Notes under the pieces: generated by a model
Seen by the model: the letters and a program-made list of their open reading frames with translations, nothing else
Database searches by the model: none
Told to the model about the DNA's origin: nothing
Source: Phanerodontia chrysosporium
Taxonomy: Eukaryota > Basidiomycota > Agaricomycetes > Polyporales > Phanerochaetaceae
NCBI GenBank assembly: GCA_001910725.1
Contig: MJGA01000011.1
Coordinates: 310,001-374,000, forward strand
Direction: 5' to 3'
Length of the DNA stretch: 64,000 nucleotides
In this document: positions 24,369 to 39,149 of the stretch, piece by piece
Position numbering within the stretch: the first letter of the stretch is position 1
Layout: every line of letters begins with the position of its first letter
Position numbers and translations under genes: made by a program

Positions 24369-24678
24369 CGCGCGACGTTGAGGAGATACTCAGATGTTGA
24401 AAAGTCGTCCCGAGAGGCGGTCAGCAGACGCAAGGCGAGGGCAAGGGACACGTCGAGCGGTCTGCGGGAGGGTGCCAGAACGAACGAGACGTGCCAAATG
24501 CGGCAGTGGGATCAGCGGGAGTTGCCGTCGGAGATGACATCACCCCTAGGCGCGGATGCGGATGCATTGAGCGCCCGCTTGGAGTCTTACAAAAGTCGAG
24601 GGCTCGGCTTCTCCGCCGCGCACATCTCGACTCAACACTTCCACCTTTCATCTCCTCTGCGCACTTTCAACAACAGAA
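24369..24678. promoter_or_regulatory. bidirectional promoter region, pseudokinase and F-box genes
   Basis: A 310-nt gap between two divergent starts, so both promoters must lie here. No TATA box stands out. Confidence 0.45.
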
Positions 24679-25511
24679 ATGAGTCTCCTACAAGACGTCT
24701 TACGCACGCAGACTCTCGATCACCTAGACAAGAAGCTGGCGTCGACGCACATAGACGATCACAGCGAAGATGAGCTTGTCGATGTAGTAAGCAACATCCG
24801 CTGATTGGGTCGTGCGGTGATGCTAACGATGCGTAGGTTTCTCTACCTGGCACCCCCTCACGCTCCCGGGCACCTTCACGTCCATCGTCGAGACCGGCCT
24901 CGCGGGCTACCTCGCCCCGGAGGGCTGCCCGCTCAGCTTTGCAGATGAGCACGGGCAAGCCATCTGCGGACCCTCTGAAGGCGTTCCCTACCGAGATCTC
25001 CCAGCGGATATTTGGCATGCTGTCGATCAGAGATCTTGCTCGGTGTGCACGAGTGTCAAGGAAATGGTCGAAGAGTCAGACGTTAAACTATGGTACGTCC
25101 TGTTCTTTATCCACCGCCGATACCTCACTCATCACCCCCTCAGTTTGGTTCCTGCACTACAGGAGAGACAATTTCCACGATGATACGCTTCCACCGGGCA
25201 AGTGGACCAAGCGCGAGTCTAAGCAAAATTGGCGGGTCACCTACTTGAAGACTATCGCTGAACGCGAACGCTCTCCTGTCTCATATTCTCGCCCGCTCAC
25301 TCCCATCTCATCCGGCACACAGACTCCTCGCGAGATGCGCGAGGAAAAGTGGCGGCAGGAAGCGGAGAGCCAGTACAAGCCGAGCAAGGTCGAGATGCGC
25401 GAGATGTACAAGGAACTTGGCGGACGCAAGGCTCGGGGTAAGGGCAAAGTCGGGATGGAGACCTCGACAAGAGATAAGGGAGGATGGACGGGCGACTTCG
25501 ATGATTTCTAA
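24679..25511 (+). CDS. small F-box protein
   Basis: Three exons (24679-24786, 24837-25092, 25144-25511) give a protein of about 243 residues. The start MSLLQDVLRTQTLDHLDKK was chosen as the first ATG in frame. A Ser/Arg/Pro-rich linker follows, then the F-box at about residues 90-135: LKAFPTEISQRIFGML followed by LARCARVSRKWSKSQ. After it come VWFLHYRRDNFHDD and KWTKRESKQNWRVTY. The tail is charged and ends GGWTGDFDDF. The second intron is 51 nt and in frame, so it is easily missed. It probably links targets to an SCF ubiquitin ligase; the target is unknown. It shares a short divergent promoter with the pseudokinase gene. Confidence 0.85.
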
Positions 25512-26010
25512 GCCCGTCCTGTCGATCCGTCGAAATTCTCCATTGTACTTTGCGATCTGCCATTCCTATTTCCATCGTCTTGGATTGGATGTACCAACAT
25601 TGATGCATGTATATTAGTATCGAGGTGCATTGTACATTATAGAATATGTATGTAATTGGTCTCGACCTTCACGAGCGGGAGGGACTGTGGAGGTCGTCTT
25701 TCGACGAGTGTCCGCTATCTCAAGTCGTTTATAAGCGTGGGAATACTTCAGCTATATCATACTTACCTGCTGACCGGCGTGCGCGTGAGGTCGTAATTCA
25801 CCAATAACTTCCTCTCTCGTGTGTACACGTGCTCCACATACCCACTATCGAGCTCTATAGCAATGTATAGAACATTGCACAGCGGATAGAGATTGACACG
25901 GCCACCCGATCACGCGCATACGGCATACGGCATCGATATCTGGAGCGGGACGAACGGTATGTCCGGTCGAGAGCTTGGGACGACATTGTTCTCCTCCCCG
26001 CCCACCCGCC
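25512..26010. other. intergenic stretch before acyltransferase paralog 2
   Basis: No gene or repeat recognised; promoter of the downstream gene is expected here. Confidence 0.35.
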
Positions 26011-27801
26011 ATGGATCTCTTTGCCCACCCTGGCTGGCGACAGGCCTCCCCCGACCCTGCCGATCCTGTCTTCCGCCGCCCGCTCGGCCTTCTCGAGCTC
26101 GGCTTTTATTGGGACGCGGTGTACAACGGCGTCGCGGTCACCGTCAACTGCTTCGAGGTCGAGGTCACTGTGGGGCTCCAGGGTGCGCTGTTCGCACGGG
26201 CGAACGTCGAGCATGCGTGGCTCCGTCTGAAGCAGCGTTATCCGCTGCTCGGTGCGTCGGTTGAGGAGCGCCCGAGCGGGCAGGTCGAGTTCGTGCTGCA
26301 TGAGCGTGCGCTGAGCCAATTGCGGCCCGGCGAGGTGAACTTTCTCGAGCACCTGCACACGGCCGTGGATGTCGCCCGCTTTAGGGAGGAGCTGCACAAC
26401 GGGCCGACAGTGCTGGACAATGTGCTGCTTGCGCGGCTATGGGTCGGCCGGCAGCAAAACGCACCGCGGCGCTGGCACATCTTCATCCCCGTCGTGCACT
26501 ACATCACGGACGGCATGGCGAACGCGACGATCGTGCGCGAGATGTGTCAAGAGTTGGCGCTACTCTCGCCGGATGCGAAGATCCAAACAACCCCCCTTGC
26601 GGCACGCTTGCAGGGCTCCTACCCACAGAGACTCTCACTCCCAGCTCGAAAGCCAGCATGCCGCGCAAGCGGTGGCGCTTTGCGATAGCGAAAGTGATTC
26701 AGGGGCTCAGGGCATCAAAAGCTACGGTACGTTAATCTCACTGCCTCTTGATTTACCCTGCTTACGCCTATCTGCAGGGAGGTCATACTCTTCCTACTCT
26801 CCCGAAGCCCTCTAGCACTCCGCTCTCACGTACAATCAGAATATACTTCACCGCTGCCGAATTTCGACAAATCATGGCTGCATGCCGTTTGCTCGGTATT
26901 ACCTTGGGAAACGCGCTCCCCGTTCTCAGTCAACTCGCTTTCGCGCGTGTGCTCTATCGTCTCCGACACGCAGGGCAGATAACCGACGCAGAATGGGACC
27001 GCCGCCTGCGCCAACCGATGCATTACACAGGGCCAATGAACCACCGGCCGTACCTCGAGCGCGAGTGGTATACCGGTGGCGGCGCCGCAGAGGTCTGCAT
27101 TGCCATCAGCTTCTACACACTCGTGCTGCCCGCGCTGCCGCGTCCCAATTCACCCGCGCTCGACACGACCGGCGCGCCACCGCTCGCCGCGCTGCTCACA
27201 CCCGCTCGCTTCCGCGCACGCGCGCAGATGGCGCGTGCACAGACGAAGGCACTCCTCGCGCACCCGCTGCTGCACGAGCTGCACGCGCTTCGGCTGCCGA
27301 TCCGCAACGCACGCACGTACGCGGCCGCGCTCGCGTGGCGCGCGGGACACAAGCAGGCCGCCCCCGCGCCGAACCCGACGCCCGCCGCGGACTCGCAGCA
27401 GGCGGACGCTTTGCGGACCTCGCGCCGTGTGTGTTCTCGAACGGGGGCGCGAGCCTAGGAGACGTACGTTTGTTTCTCTCCCCTTCTCAAGGCTAATGCT
27501 CACGTATCTCACGCAGCGCGACGCGCTCATGCCCGAGTGCTACCCGCTCGCGCCCCCCGGTGGCGCGCCGCAGCGGCCGGTGCGCCTGCGCCTGCTGAGC
27601 GCAGCGCACGACTTGCGCTGCCGTTCGGGCGAGCTGTACCTGGGTGCGCTGACGTGGCGCGGGCGGCTCCAGTTCTTCACTGCGTTCGATGCGCACACGT
27701 ACGATGCGGAGCTCGTGCGTGCGTGGACGGAGGAGGCGAAGGCCGCGGCACTTGCGTTCCTTGGCGGTGGGCTTGATCGTGGTGTGCATGCGAGGTTATG
27801 A
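26011..27801 (+). CDS. HxxxD acyltransferase paralog 2, with two apparent base losses
   Basis: Same family as the gene at 20707-18913. Exons 26011-26726, 26778-27463 and 27517-27801. It begins MDLFAHPGWRQASPDPADP. The active-site motif is HYITDG, and shared blocks include LGLLELGFYWDAVYNGVAV, WLRLKQRYPLLGASVEE, FSNGGASLGD and SGELYLGALTWRG. Two frame breaks are each cured by one base: at 26613-26615 (GGG to GGGG restores LQGLLPTETLTP) and near 27405-27409 (restores RFADLAPC). After correction the protein is about 562 residues, almost equal to paralog 1, and all exon phases fit. No signal peptide is visible. The acyl acceptor is unknown. It is in tandem with paralog 3. Confidence 0.8.
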
Positions 27802-28310
27802 GTTGTGGCCGAGTGTTTGATGACGCTGTCTGACCGTAGTGCAGGACGATGGAGTATTGCAACGGCCTCTCGTAATCTGCAAAAAAAAAAAACAACATGT
27901 GCTTCATGTACCGAGGCTTGAAAATGTATTGCAAAGTAACTAACCGAAAAGAATGACTTGTCTAATCGATCTAACAACTAGACTTACATGGCTTACTTAC
28001 TATGTAATACTTCAATATGTCCTCGCAACGTCGGAAATACAAACGCTCGCGAGCTGAACTTGCCTTCTACCACAACGTATGCCGTTAATACTAAGCTCTT
28101 CCTACAGTTCACAAGATATCGCAACCAGAAGCATGTGTTTCAGGCGTCATTTCCCAGCCCTGGGTGCGGTCAGCTGCCTCACGCTGTCATGCTTATCACG
28201 GCAACCGTTAGCCGGGTCGAATATCTGAAGGTGAACATCGCGCTAGCGGCTAGCATTGCTCTCTACCTTCCAGTCACTCACAGAATCCTCTGCATAGGAA
28301 TAGCTCGGGG
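27802..28310. other. intergenic stretch between tandem acyltransferases
   Basis: Contains a run of twelve A near 27880, probably a simple homopolymer. No gene recognised. Confidence 0.35.
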
Positions 28311-30126
28311 ATGGACCTTTTAAGCCACCCTGGCTGGCGACAGGACTCTTCAGATCCTGCCAATCCTGTCTATCGCCGCCCGCTTGGTCATCTCGAGCTC
28401 GGCTTCTACTGGGACGCTGCATACAACGGCGTCGCAGTCTCTGTCAACTATCTCGAGGTGGAGGCAGCGCCGGGACTCGAGGATAGGCTGTTCTCGCGGG
28501 AGAATGTAGAGCACGCATGGCTTCGGCTCAAGCAGCGATTCCCACTCCTTGGCGCATCCGTCGAGGAGGAGTCTGCGACGAGAGTCGACTTCGTGCTGCG
28601 TCCGAACACGTTGCGGGTTATTCATCCTGGCGAGGTGAACTTCCTCGAGGATCTGCACACCGCAGAGACGTAGCTCGTGTCAGGGAAGAATTCCGCAACG
28701 GTCCCAATGTGCTCGACAACGACGTCCTTGCGCGCGTTTGGCTCGGTCCGCAGAAGGATAGCCCGCGGCGCTGGCATCTATTTCATACCAGTCGCACACC
28801 AAATTATGGACGGTGTGGCCTGCGGAACCATCATGCGCGAACTGTGTCAAGAGCTCGCCAGCCTCTCGCAGGTCATTAACGCGACATCGTGCCGCTTGAG
28901 TGTCGCCTCCAGAGGCTTCTGCCAACCGAAGCTTTTACCCCGGGCTCTAAACTGAGCATGCCTCGTAGACGATGGCGTTTTGCGATAGCCAAGGTTATCA
29001 ACGATATTAGAGATAGTAAAATGACTGTATGTATCTTCCCTGCTTATTCGTTCCGCCTCATTGACGACTCGTCGCATCAGGGAGGCCATACTCTACCTAC
29101 TCTGCCTACACCGTTGAAGCCACCACGATCACGCACTATAGGAATCGAATTTACAGTGCAAGAATCTCTGCAGATTATGCGTACTTGCCGCTACATGGGC
29201 GTCAGCTTCGGCAACGCACTGTCGGTCCTCAGCCAGCTCGCCTTCGCGCGAGTCCTCTATCGTCTGAGGTACGCTGGCATGATCGGTGACGAGGAGTGGG
29301 AGTTACGCCTGCGGCAGCCGATGCACTACATGGGGCCGATGAACCACCGGCCATATCTCGACCACGAATGGTACACCGGTGGTGGCGCCGAGGAAGTCTG
29401 CATCGCTGTCAGCACGTATATGCTCACGCTGCCGTCTATGCCACGTCCCGCCACGCCATCCTTGATGCCACCGGTGCACCTCCGTTGGACACGCTGCTAA
29501 GCCCTGCACGGTTCCGTTTGCGGGCGCACCTGGCACGGTCTCAAATGAAGGCATTCATCTCTCACCCACTCTTCCACGAGCTCCAAGCGCTCAGTCTGCC
29601 CTCTCGAAACGAGGCGGCGTGCAGGACCGCGCTTGCGTGGCGTGCTCAACAGCGCGTGGAGCAAGGCCCTGCTGTTATTGCGTCTGGAATGCCGAAGTAT
29701 ACGGAGCAGATCAGCCCTGTGGCCCCTCGTGTATTTGCAAATGGAGGTGCGAGTCTCGGCAGTGTGAGTGATCGTGTTCCGTCGTAAAAGCCACTTGCTG
29801 ATATTTCATCTCGACAGCGTGATCATGCCATGCCTGAGTGCTACCCTCTTTATTCGACAAAGCCTGGCCCTCAAGGCTTGGCATCGGAGGTACGACTGCG
29901 CTTTCTGAGAATGGCGCACGACCTGCGCTGTCGTGAAGGCGAGTTATATCTCGGCGCGATCACGTGGCGCGGGAAGCTCCATGTCGCAACGATGTTCGAC
30001 GAGAATACGTACGACTCTGCGCTGGTTCGCACTTGGACGGAGGAGGTCAAAGGTGCCGCTCTGTTCTTCCTTGCAGGATCTTCCGTCGAGGTTGAGCGAG
30101 TGGACTCTGCGTTGGCGAGGTTGTAA
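28311..30126 (+). CDS. HxxxD acyltransferase paralog 3, with four apparent indels
   Basis: Exons 28311-29026, 29081-29763 and 29818-30126. The start is MDLLSHPGWRQDSSDPAN, close to paralog 2. The active-site motif is HQIMDG. Shared blocks are LGHLELGFYWDAAYNGVAV, WLRLKQRFPLLGASVEE, FANGGASLGS and EGELYLGAITWRG. Breaks lie near 28667 (GAG to GAGG), near 28775 (two bases short), near 28889 and near 29464 (TTG to TTGG). All are losses, and after restoring them exon phases fit and length is about 570 residues. It has the most damage of the three copies, so true decay is more plausible here than in the others. Codon use and splice sites still look normal. Confidence 0.7.
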
Positions 30127-31294
30127 ACGTGCGAATACCGTCTCGTTGACGCCCCAAGTTCAATGGTGGGTCTTCGTACGCATTATTATACCTTATCTTT
30201 ACTCGCATTGCTACGTGGAAGATATGCTGCGTCTGGATGCCAAGTTTGCATGGTTCGATAGCGCGAGTCGCAACGACAGGGCTGTACCGATTCCCAGGTA
30301 TATGTCCTTCGATGCACACCGTACACACTCGTGAAAGTTGCTTCCTCATACCGATCGCGGCAGAGGAGGAGATTGTTTCACAGGCCCAGACTGTCTAGTA
30401 TATCGGTGCTCGCAGCAGCTTGAGGTTTGGTGAGTCGTGAGAATGGATCCTCGCATCTAAACTTGGACCTGTTGCTTGCCGGCCTGTCGCCGTGTTGCCG
30501 CGTCAGCGACCTCCTGCTCTCGTCATTTCATGCGGGACTCGCTGTTGGTAGTCCTGCTGCACTCACCTCGCTGTCAGACGAGATTTCTCGCATTCTGACG
30601 TTTTTTAACATGGTCAGTCGTTCACGACTAAAGCCGGCACTCTGCAATACCAGGCAACGAGTCATCGTCACCTCAAAACGGCACTTACTCTAAAGCGCAC
30701 TTGGAAGGATGATGACAATGATCTCCCATACTACCAGTTGAAACATTTTATCAGCACATGCTTTATCACAGTGGTGCAAACGTGATGTAGTCAACTATTC
30801 TGCGAAACTCATTGAGGTCGTGCTGCGGCCAGCGAGTGTCTTGTTTACCGGCTATCCTCGACTGCTATGATCCACGAGCGTTCTTCCTCTCCCGACAAGG
30901 CAACGATGTCAAGCTATGTCGAGACCCGTCATTCACGGCTCAAACTCAAGGTTGATACGTATACGCACTGAGGATAAGGAGATAGAATGTTCCCTACGTG
31001 ACCTCCGACCTGAGCCCAAGTTACTACGCGCCGCTGCATAGCTTACTACTACTGGGTCATTGTACACATGCAACTAACTACTATCTCTTACGTGCTTGGT
31101 ACATCAGTTCACTTCGAAACCTACGTGACTCCTCAATTGACCTCGATCCATCTGGCCTGCTCTCGTCAATCTGAATCACCAGCTACTTGACTTCCAAGAA
31201 CAAGTCTCGCCGTCACTAAGTCGGTATAGGAATTGCTCTAAGCTCGACTCTGAGCAACCTCGAAAAGAAAAACTAAAAGAGCAAAAACAAAAAT
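30127..31294. other. gene-free stretch of about 1.2 kb
   Basis: No convincing coding frame, splice pattern or repeat was seen. The T-rich end next to 31294, read on the minus strand, is the likely polymerase III stop of the tRNA gene. Confidence 0.45.
31250..31294 (-). terminator. polymerase III terminator of the tRNA-Gly gene
   Basis: On the minus strand several T runs of four to five bases follow the tRNA 3' end at once, the standard stop signal for RNA polymerase III. Confidence 0.6.
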
Positions 31295-31364
31295 GCATTA
31301 AGGGGGAATCGAACCCCCGGCGGGTCGATGGCAACGACCCAGGTTACCACTACCCCATTAATGC
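31295..31364 (-). tRNA. tRNA-Gly (GCC anticodon)
   Basis: Read on the minus strand, the 70-nt sequence has a seven-pair acceptor stem (GCATTAA with TTAATGC), a D-arm, and an anticodon stem GGTCG/CGACC closing loop TTGCCAT, giving anticodon GCC. The T-arm is GGGGGTTCGATTCCCCC. There is no intron and no encoded CCA. A T-rich run follows directly on the minus strand and suits polymerase III termination. The gene lies just downstream of the MYST gene on the same strand. Confidence 0.95.
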
Positions 31365-31442
31365 TTAATGCATGACGCAGTGGACCTCCCTATATACGTC
31401 GGAATGTCTCAGTTGCCACAAAACTCGCAGAACGACTTGATC

Positions 31443-33581
<2,139 letters not shown>

Positions 33582-34175
33582 TGTTCCACATCAGGATGTG
33601 CAACGTAGAACGCCTGAGGCATTTATGAGTGATTGAGTCGAGGAATGTGTTGGGAATGGGTCGTCTGCAATCAACGCGCCTTTGCGCGTCACCGATAACA
33701 CATGCTGTATACAGAATGAAAGCTGATAACAAGTGCAGTAAGACGACGACTGATGGGAATGACAACGCGCGTTATATTGGCATGTTACTTCTCATTCGAT
33801 TCTTCACTATTGACCTGCAAACGTGCGTTTCACCCTTCTGGCTGGCGTCGGCGCGTTCTCCTGAGTCCTGACCCTGTCGTCCCTTGTCGTCGACTGATCT
33901 GATCTGCTCAGAACCTCGTGCCATAGCGGATGCCCGCCCGAGGCGCAGGTCAACATGTCTTCATTGCGCTGCGACTCCCAGGCCAGGTCATATGAAACCT
34001 CTATCAATCTCTGTCCGCTACCCATGCGGTCCGCTCGCAGCGTCCTGCCCTCCATGACCATTAGCAAGCAGACCGACAATTCTCCGCATGGAGATGGATG
34101 CACGCCGTCTATGAACATATAAAAGCCACGGACGACCTGTCTCACACTCGCCAAATCCTCTGCTTTGCTCTCGCC
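33582..34175. other. divergent promoter region, MYST and aldo-keto reductase genes
   Basis: No gene recognised; both promoters are expected here. Confidence 0.4.
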
Positions 34176-35625
34176 ATGTCTACCGAAGTCAAAATGGAGT
34201 TCGACCCTAAAGGCATGCCCTTCCGTCGCTTGGGCTCCAGCGGCTTGCGTGTGCCGCTTCTGTCTCTCGGGGCATGTACGTGCTGCTGCTTCTTAACCTC
34301 AAAGTTTGAGCTGATCTAGCTGCAGGGCTCACACTCGGTGGTTCCGTCAAGGGCGACCCCGTCAAGGTGCCTACGTCGCCGTATTGCGCAATTGCACTCA
34401 TGCTGACGCAATGAGCACAGGATATTATCAAGGTCGCGTTCGAGAATGGCATCAATATGATCGATACCGCAGAGGCGTACGCCAGGGGAGAGTCTGAGAA
34501 GCACATCGGACGCGCTCTCAAGGAACTTGGTCTCCGCCGGACCGACCTCATTATCACGACAAAGCTGTTCTGGGGTGTCCGGAAAGGCCCAAATGATGGC
34601 GGTCTCTCACGCAAGCAGTGAGTTACAATGTTAATACGCGTTGGAGCGTGAGTTTGACCGCAGCGTAGTATCATCGAGGGTACGAGAGAGTCTCTGGAGC
34701 GTTTGCAACTCGACTACGTCGACGTGATCTTTGCCCACCGACCAGACCCAACAGGTGAGTACGCCACATCTCGCGCATCCCGCTAGTGCTCACGCCACGC
34801 GAAGTGCCTATGGAGGAAGTCGTGCGTGCGTTCAACTGGGTCATCGAGAAGGGCTGGGCGTTCTACTGGGGCACGTCCGAGTGGAGCGCGCGCGAGATAG
34901 AAGAGGCGATCCACATCGCGCACAAGCTGAACCTCATCCCGCCCGTCGCAGAGCAGTGCAAGCACCACATGTTCCACCGCGAACGCCCCGAGAAGGAGTA
35001 CGAACCGCTTTACCGCAAGTACGACTACGGCACGACCGTCTTCTCGGGCCTTGCGCAGGGTCTGCTCACCGGAAAGGTCAGTTCCTTGTAATCACTAGGT
35101 CTGCGAGTGAAGCTGACTGTGTTGTGCAGTATAATGACGGTCTCCCGCCAGACTCGCGCTTCGCGACTGAGAAGGAAGCGCAATTCGACACGATGCGTCA
35201 GTGGTTGCAGAGCCCCGAGGGCCAGGCAGAGATCGCCAAGGTCCGCGAACTCTCGGCGTTTGCGGAGAAGGGTGCGTGAACCCACACTGAATCTCAAATT
35301 GCGTTGTTCTGACACTGTGCTGCGACAGAGCTCAACTGCAAAGTGCAGCACCTCGCGCTCGCATGGCTCTGCGCAAAGCAGCACACGTCGACTGTCATTC
35401 TCGGCGCCAGCAAGCCGGAGCAAATCCTTGATAATCTTAAGGCGCTCGAGGTCATCCCCAAGCTCACGCCCGAGGTCCTCGAGAAGATCGAAGAGATACT
35501 TGGAACGAAGCCTAAGCCTATCGTATGTCTTTCTTCTGTGGTTCTAGGTGGACAAAGGTTGACCCTGTGCGTAACAGAACCTATACGGCCGCTTCCCGCT
35601 CGATGGACATTTGCCGAAGATCTAA
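34176..35625 (+). CDS. aldo-keto reductase, Kv-channel beta-subunit-like
   Basis: A TIM-barrel NADPH-dependent oxidoreductase. The start [20 protein letters not shown] leads into [16 protein letters not shown], split by an intron. The catalytic Asp and Tyr lie in [18 protein letters not shown], the lysine in [11 protein letters not shown], and the next motif is [39 protein letters not shown] and [17 protein letters not shown] are the usual cofactor-binding blocks of the Kv-beta group. The last intron runs from 35524 to 35579, after which [14 protein letters not shown] ends the protein. There are about seven introns and no frame break. It probably reduces small aldehydes or ketones in the cytosol; no ion-channel role should be assumed in a fungus. 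Confidence 0.9.
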
Positions 35626-36532
35626 AACTAAAATCGGGAATGACTATGTGGCGTGTATTCTAACATGTATTTGTAGACTTGTGCAGGTTATCACGAGTTC
35701 CCGCCAAAATGACATGCAATCGCGCGTAAGAGTGGCACCGTCCAGTGACCGCGACACATGGGAGGAGCAGGGTAAGGCAGCATCGTAAATTTCTCAGCCT
35801 CCAGATTTGCAGTCAAGGACAGTACTATGGACGCATGCTCTGTTCTCTACAGCGCCGATCTCGTATCCCATTCATGCCGAGCTTCTCCCATCTATCGCGG
35901 ACAACTGCTGCAGCCCGGAGGTACGTTGCATCGAACGAAGCTCTGGCTACGTGTTCGGGCCAACTCATCAACGAACTTAGCGAGGACGATCATACGCTCA
36001 CGATGCTGGTGCCTGCTTGCCCAAGGTAGAAAGCACTACTTAGGTGGGCATTCCCGAAGTTATACATAGCTTACCGGCTTCCCTAGAGCTTATAATTTGC
36101 TGCAGGCGGTCAGTCTGAGCGATGTGACTTGTGGTCCACTGCTCGATTCCCCGAACAACAATGCTCAGGGGTGAAAATGGTGTAATACATATATTTGTCG
36201 GTTTGTGCTAAGGCCAATATGCCTCAATAACCTCTGGCCAATGAGGTGCGCTTCTGGTGCTTTGGTCTCGCGGTGGGTGGCCCTACTCATGGTCCAAGAC
36301 ACCTTTACAGGCCACAGTGCATTGGTAGATATAGTACCACAACTTGGTTCCCATACGTCTTTCAACCTTTGCGCTGGACCACCTTGCTGCCGTATACTCC
36401 CGTTACGATCGTTACGATGCTGGAACCCCCACCTCGAGTGACCCGCGGGTACAGATTATCGGCAAGGTTGATGCTAGGTTTTTGCAGCTTACTCCCAGAC
36501 TCGATATCCGACGCGAGAAGTTTGGCACTGAA
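35626..36532. other. intergenic stretch upstream of a type II FunK1 gene
   Basis: About 900 nt with no gene or repeat recognised. An open frame continues upstream of 36533, but no similarity to the family is seen there. Confidence 0.4.
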
Positions 36533-39020
36533 ATGAATGCTTACACCATCGGGCCTATGCCAGTCAAGACGTTCCTCACAAAGTTGATGCCGCATCACAA
36601 TGACGTTCGCCCTGAGGGTCCAACGCTAGAAGAATGTCTCAAGAACGCTGACTTCACTTCCGTGCTTTCAGCTTCTACCGAGGCCGAGCTGCAGGCCGCA
36701 TTCGTACGCCCAGCTGAGACTTGTCTGATTGATCTGATGACTGATTTTGAGCAGGCTGAATGCGTACGGACTGCAAATATTTCGCCTAGGCTTGTTCCAT
36801 ATAACAGCTCGTCAAGAATGGACCCAGCGTTCTCTGCTAAGCCTGACCTCGGGTTCAAAGTGCTGTTTGCGACTGCGCCTGCTGGACATGCCGATGGCGA
36901 TGAAGAGATCGAGGAGGTCCCTTTCGACTTCTGGAGGACACTGCTGGGTGCGGAGGCCAAGAAGCGAAATACTGCGGACCCATTCGCCGATAATCCGAAG
37001 CCCGAGAGCTCCAAGTCAACGAAAACGTCGAAGAAGAGCAAGCTAAAATCTAAGAAGATGCCGACCAAACTGTTCAAGTCCAGCGTGAACCCTACACCTG
37101 CAGGGGCCAATTCGCGTGGCCAGGTAGGCATGTATTCCGACACGCAATTTGGACACCAGCACCGCCGTCACCTCTGGCAACTCATCATCATTGGGCCCAA
37201 CGCTCGGCTCGCGTACTACGACCGCTCGGGCTTGATTATTTCGGAGTCTTTCAATTACACGGACGATCCGGTAGATCTGGTGACGTTCTTTTGGCTGCTC
37301 TGTCGCATGAACTCGCAGGATCTTGGCTGCGACTTGACTGTGCGCGACGCTACTATGGACGAAATGGTCACGTACACAGACGCTATTGACCGGTTCTTCG
37401 ACACTCTGGTCTGTGATCTGCCTCCCTCCTACGATACTCGTGGCTCGGACAGTCCCATCTATGCTGTGGAGGTATTCGACGAACAGTCCCCTACGAAGGT
37501 CCGCGAAGTGTTCGTGGGGGCACCGATCACCACGACCCGAGCGGTTGCGGGACGAGGAACTCGGATTTATCTCGCGTACGACCCTAAGGACGAGACGGTG
37601 CGGGTCCTTAAGGACACCTGGTATCCGGTGCATTCCGCCTTCAAGTCCGAAGCCGAGATTTACAAGATTCTCCGGGAAGCAGGGGTTACAGGTATCCCCA
37701 CGGTCGTGTGCGGTGGCGACGTGCTGTGCAAAGGTATGCCTCAGGAGACTTCAGTTCAGGAATGGGCCCGGAGACCCGAGCAGGAGTGTCCATGGCGCGC
37801 GCCCTGCGGCAGTTACATCCGCAAGTTCAGACACCATCGAATGTTGCTGGAGTTTGTCTACCCCATAGAATGCCTCCAAAGCTCTCGTGAACTCACGCGG
37901 GTTATGGGTGATATCTGCAGGAGTACGTGCTACGTCTTTGGTATTTTTCTTGTCTGATGACTCCACTCTCCACTGTCTACAGCGATTTCTCTCGCCGATT
38001 CTTTGGCTGGTGTGGTCCACCGTGATATCACCCCGAAAAACATTGCACTCGCCAGGACGGCTTCCGGGTGGAAGGGTGTTCTCCTCGACTGGGATCACGC
38101 TGGGCTAAAGAACGACGTTCTTACAGAGGCCTGGCCAGTTATATTCTGCAGCGTACGTAACTATGCCATCCTGGCTGCTGCGATTGAACTCCAGCTCCGG
38201 TCATTAGGCCACAACGCACTTCATGTCCATCAGGCTATTGGAAGATCCCGACGCCAGCCGGGTTCGACCCAGGGACCGCAGCCATACTCTCGCGGACGAC
38301 ATGGAATCGGTCTTCTGGTCGTTTGTCTGGATAGCACTTCAGTATTTCCGGCACACTTCCCCTTTGCTCAACGGTTCAGACAACTTCTTTGATGAAGCTG
38401 AAGAAGCGAAGGTCCGCGAAGGTCCTGCGGTGTGGTACGGAGGCTCAGCGAAGTATGTAGCACTCACTCGGGGCCAGCTGCAAGACATCCCATTTGAGTC
38501 GAACGGTCTTCAACAAGTTATTAACATGTTCGCCGAGAAGTGGACGACTTATCACACAGGGAGGCGTTTTGAGGGCCACCAATATCAGCAGGAAGATCCG
38601 GGTTGGACAGCAGACCGTTTTGAGGAGGCGGCGCAGAAAGGATCTTGGCTGGATGATGACCGCTCAGACCGTCGGGAGTTTGTGCCAACTCCATGGGGTC
38701 AGAACCTGAAGTCCCGCAATGCGGAGCAGATACGCGCATTCACAGGCGAGAAGGAGAACGTTCCGACAAGAATCCCGAGAGCAAGCTCACGGGCTTCTCT
38801 TCGCCCGCCTGCGGCGACAAACAAGAGGGCCCGCGAAGACGACGACACCTTCAAATTCAAAGGCAAGATGGCTAAGACACAGTCAGGCAACGTCAAGATC
38901 ACTTATTGGCTCCGGTCGGGCAAGACATACAAGCTACCTCGTCCATCTGGACTCACAGGTCCCATCAAGGCATTGGGGCTCGGCAAGTATTTCAATCGTA
39001 ATGAACCAGCGGAGGAGTAG
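36533..39020 (+). CDS. FunK1 kinase, type II, with PD...ExK nuclease-like N-terminal domain
   Basis: Exons 36533-36703, 36755-37922, 37983-38152 and 38208-39020 give about 773 residues. The ATG at 36533 places MNAYTIGPMPVKTFLTKL where other members start; the first intron is 51 nt and in frame. The N-terminal domain shows AKPDLGFKVLF, then LLGAEAKKRNTADPF (E-A-K), then a Lys/Ser-rich linker and HQHRRHLWQLIIIGPNAR with YYDRSG. The kinase half has VLKDTW, HRDITPKNIAL and LLDWDHAG, then THFMSIRLLED. The tail is basic with KRAREDDD and ends with a compact segment LGKYFNRNEPAEE. All kinase catalytic residues are present. Nuclease activity is an inference. It converges on the type I gene at 39150 across 129 nt. 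Confidence 0.88.
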
Positions 39021-39149
39021 CGCTGCACTCTATATTCTCATACCCATGCACTTTGCAAGCGCTATCATCTTAGTACCGCTGCATTTGCGAGGCAAGACAA
39101 AACTAGCTAGAGCGCAATTCTGAGTCCGATTTCCGTTCCAGCGAATAAA

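Noticed and set aside
27870..27900. Poly-A tail of a retroposed copy
   Set aside because: The upstream acyltransferase keeps its introns, so it is not a processed copy; the A run is a plain homopolymer.
30427..30693. 88-codon open frame
   Set aside because: No motif, no promoter or splice context, and no support in neighbouring sequence.
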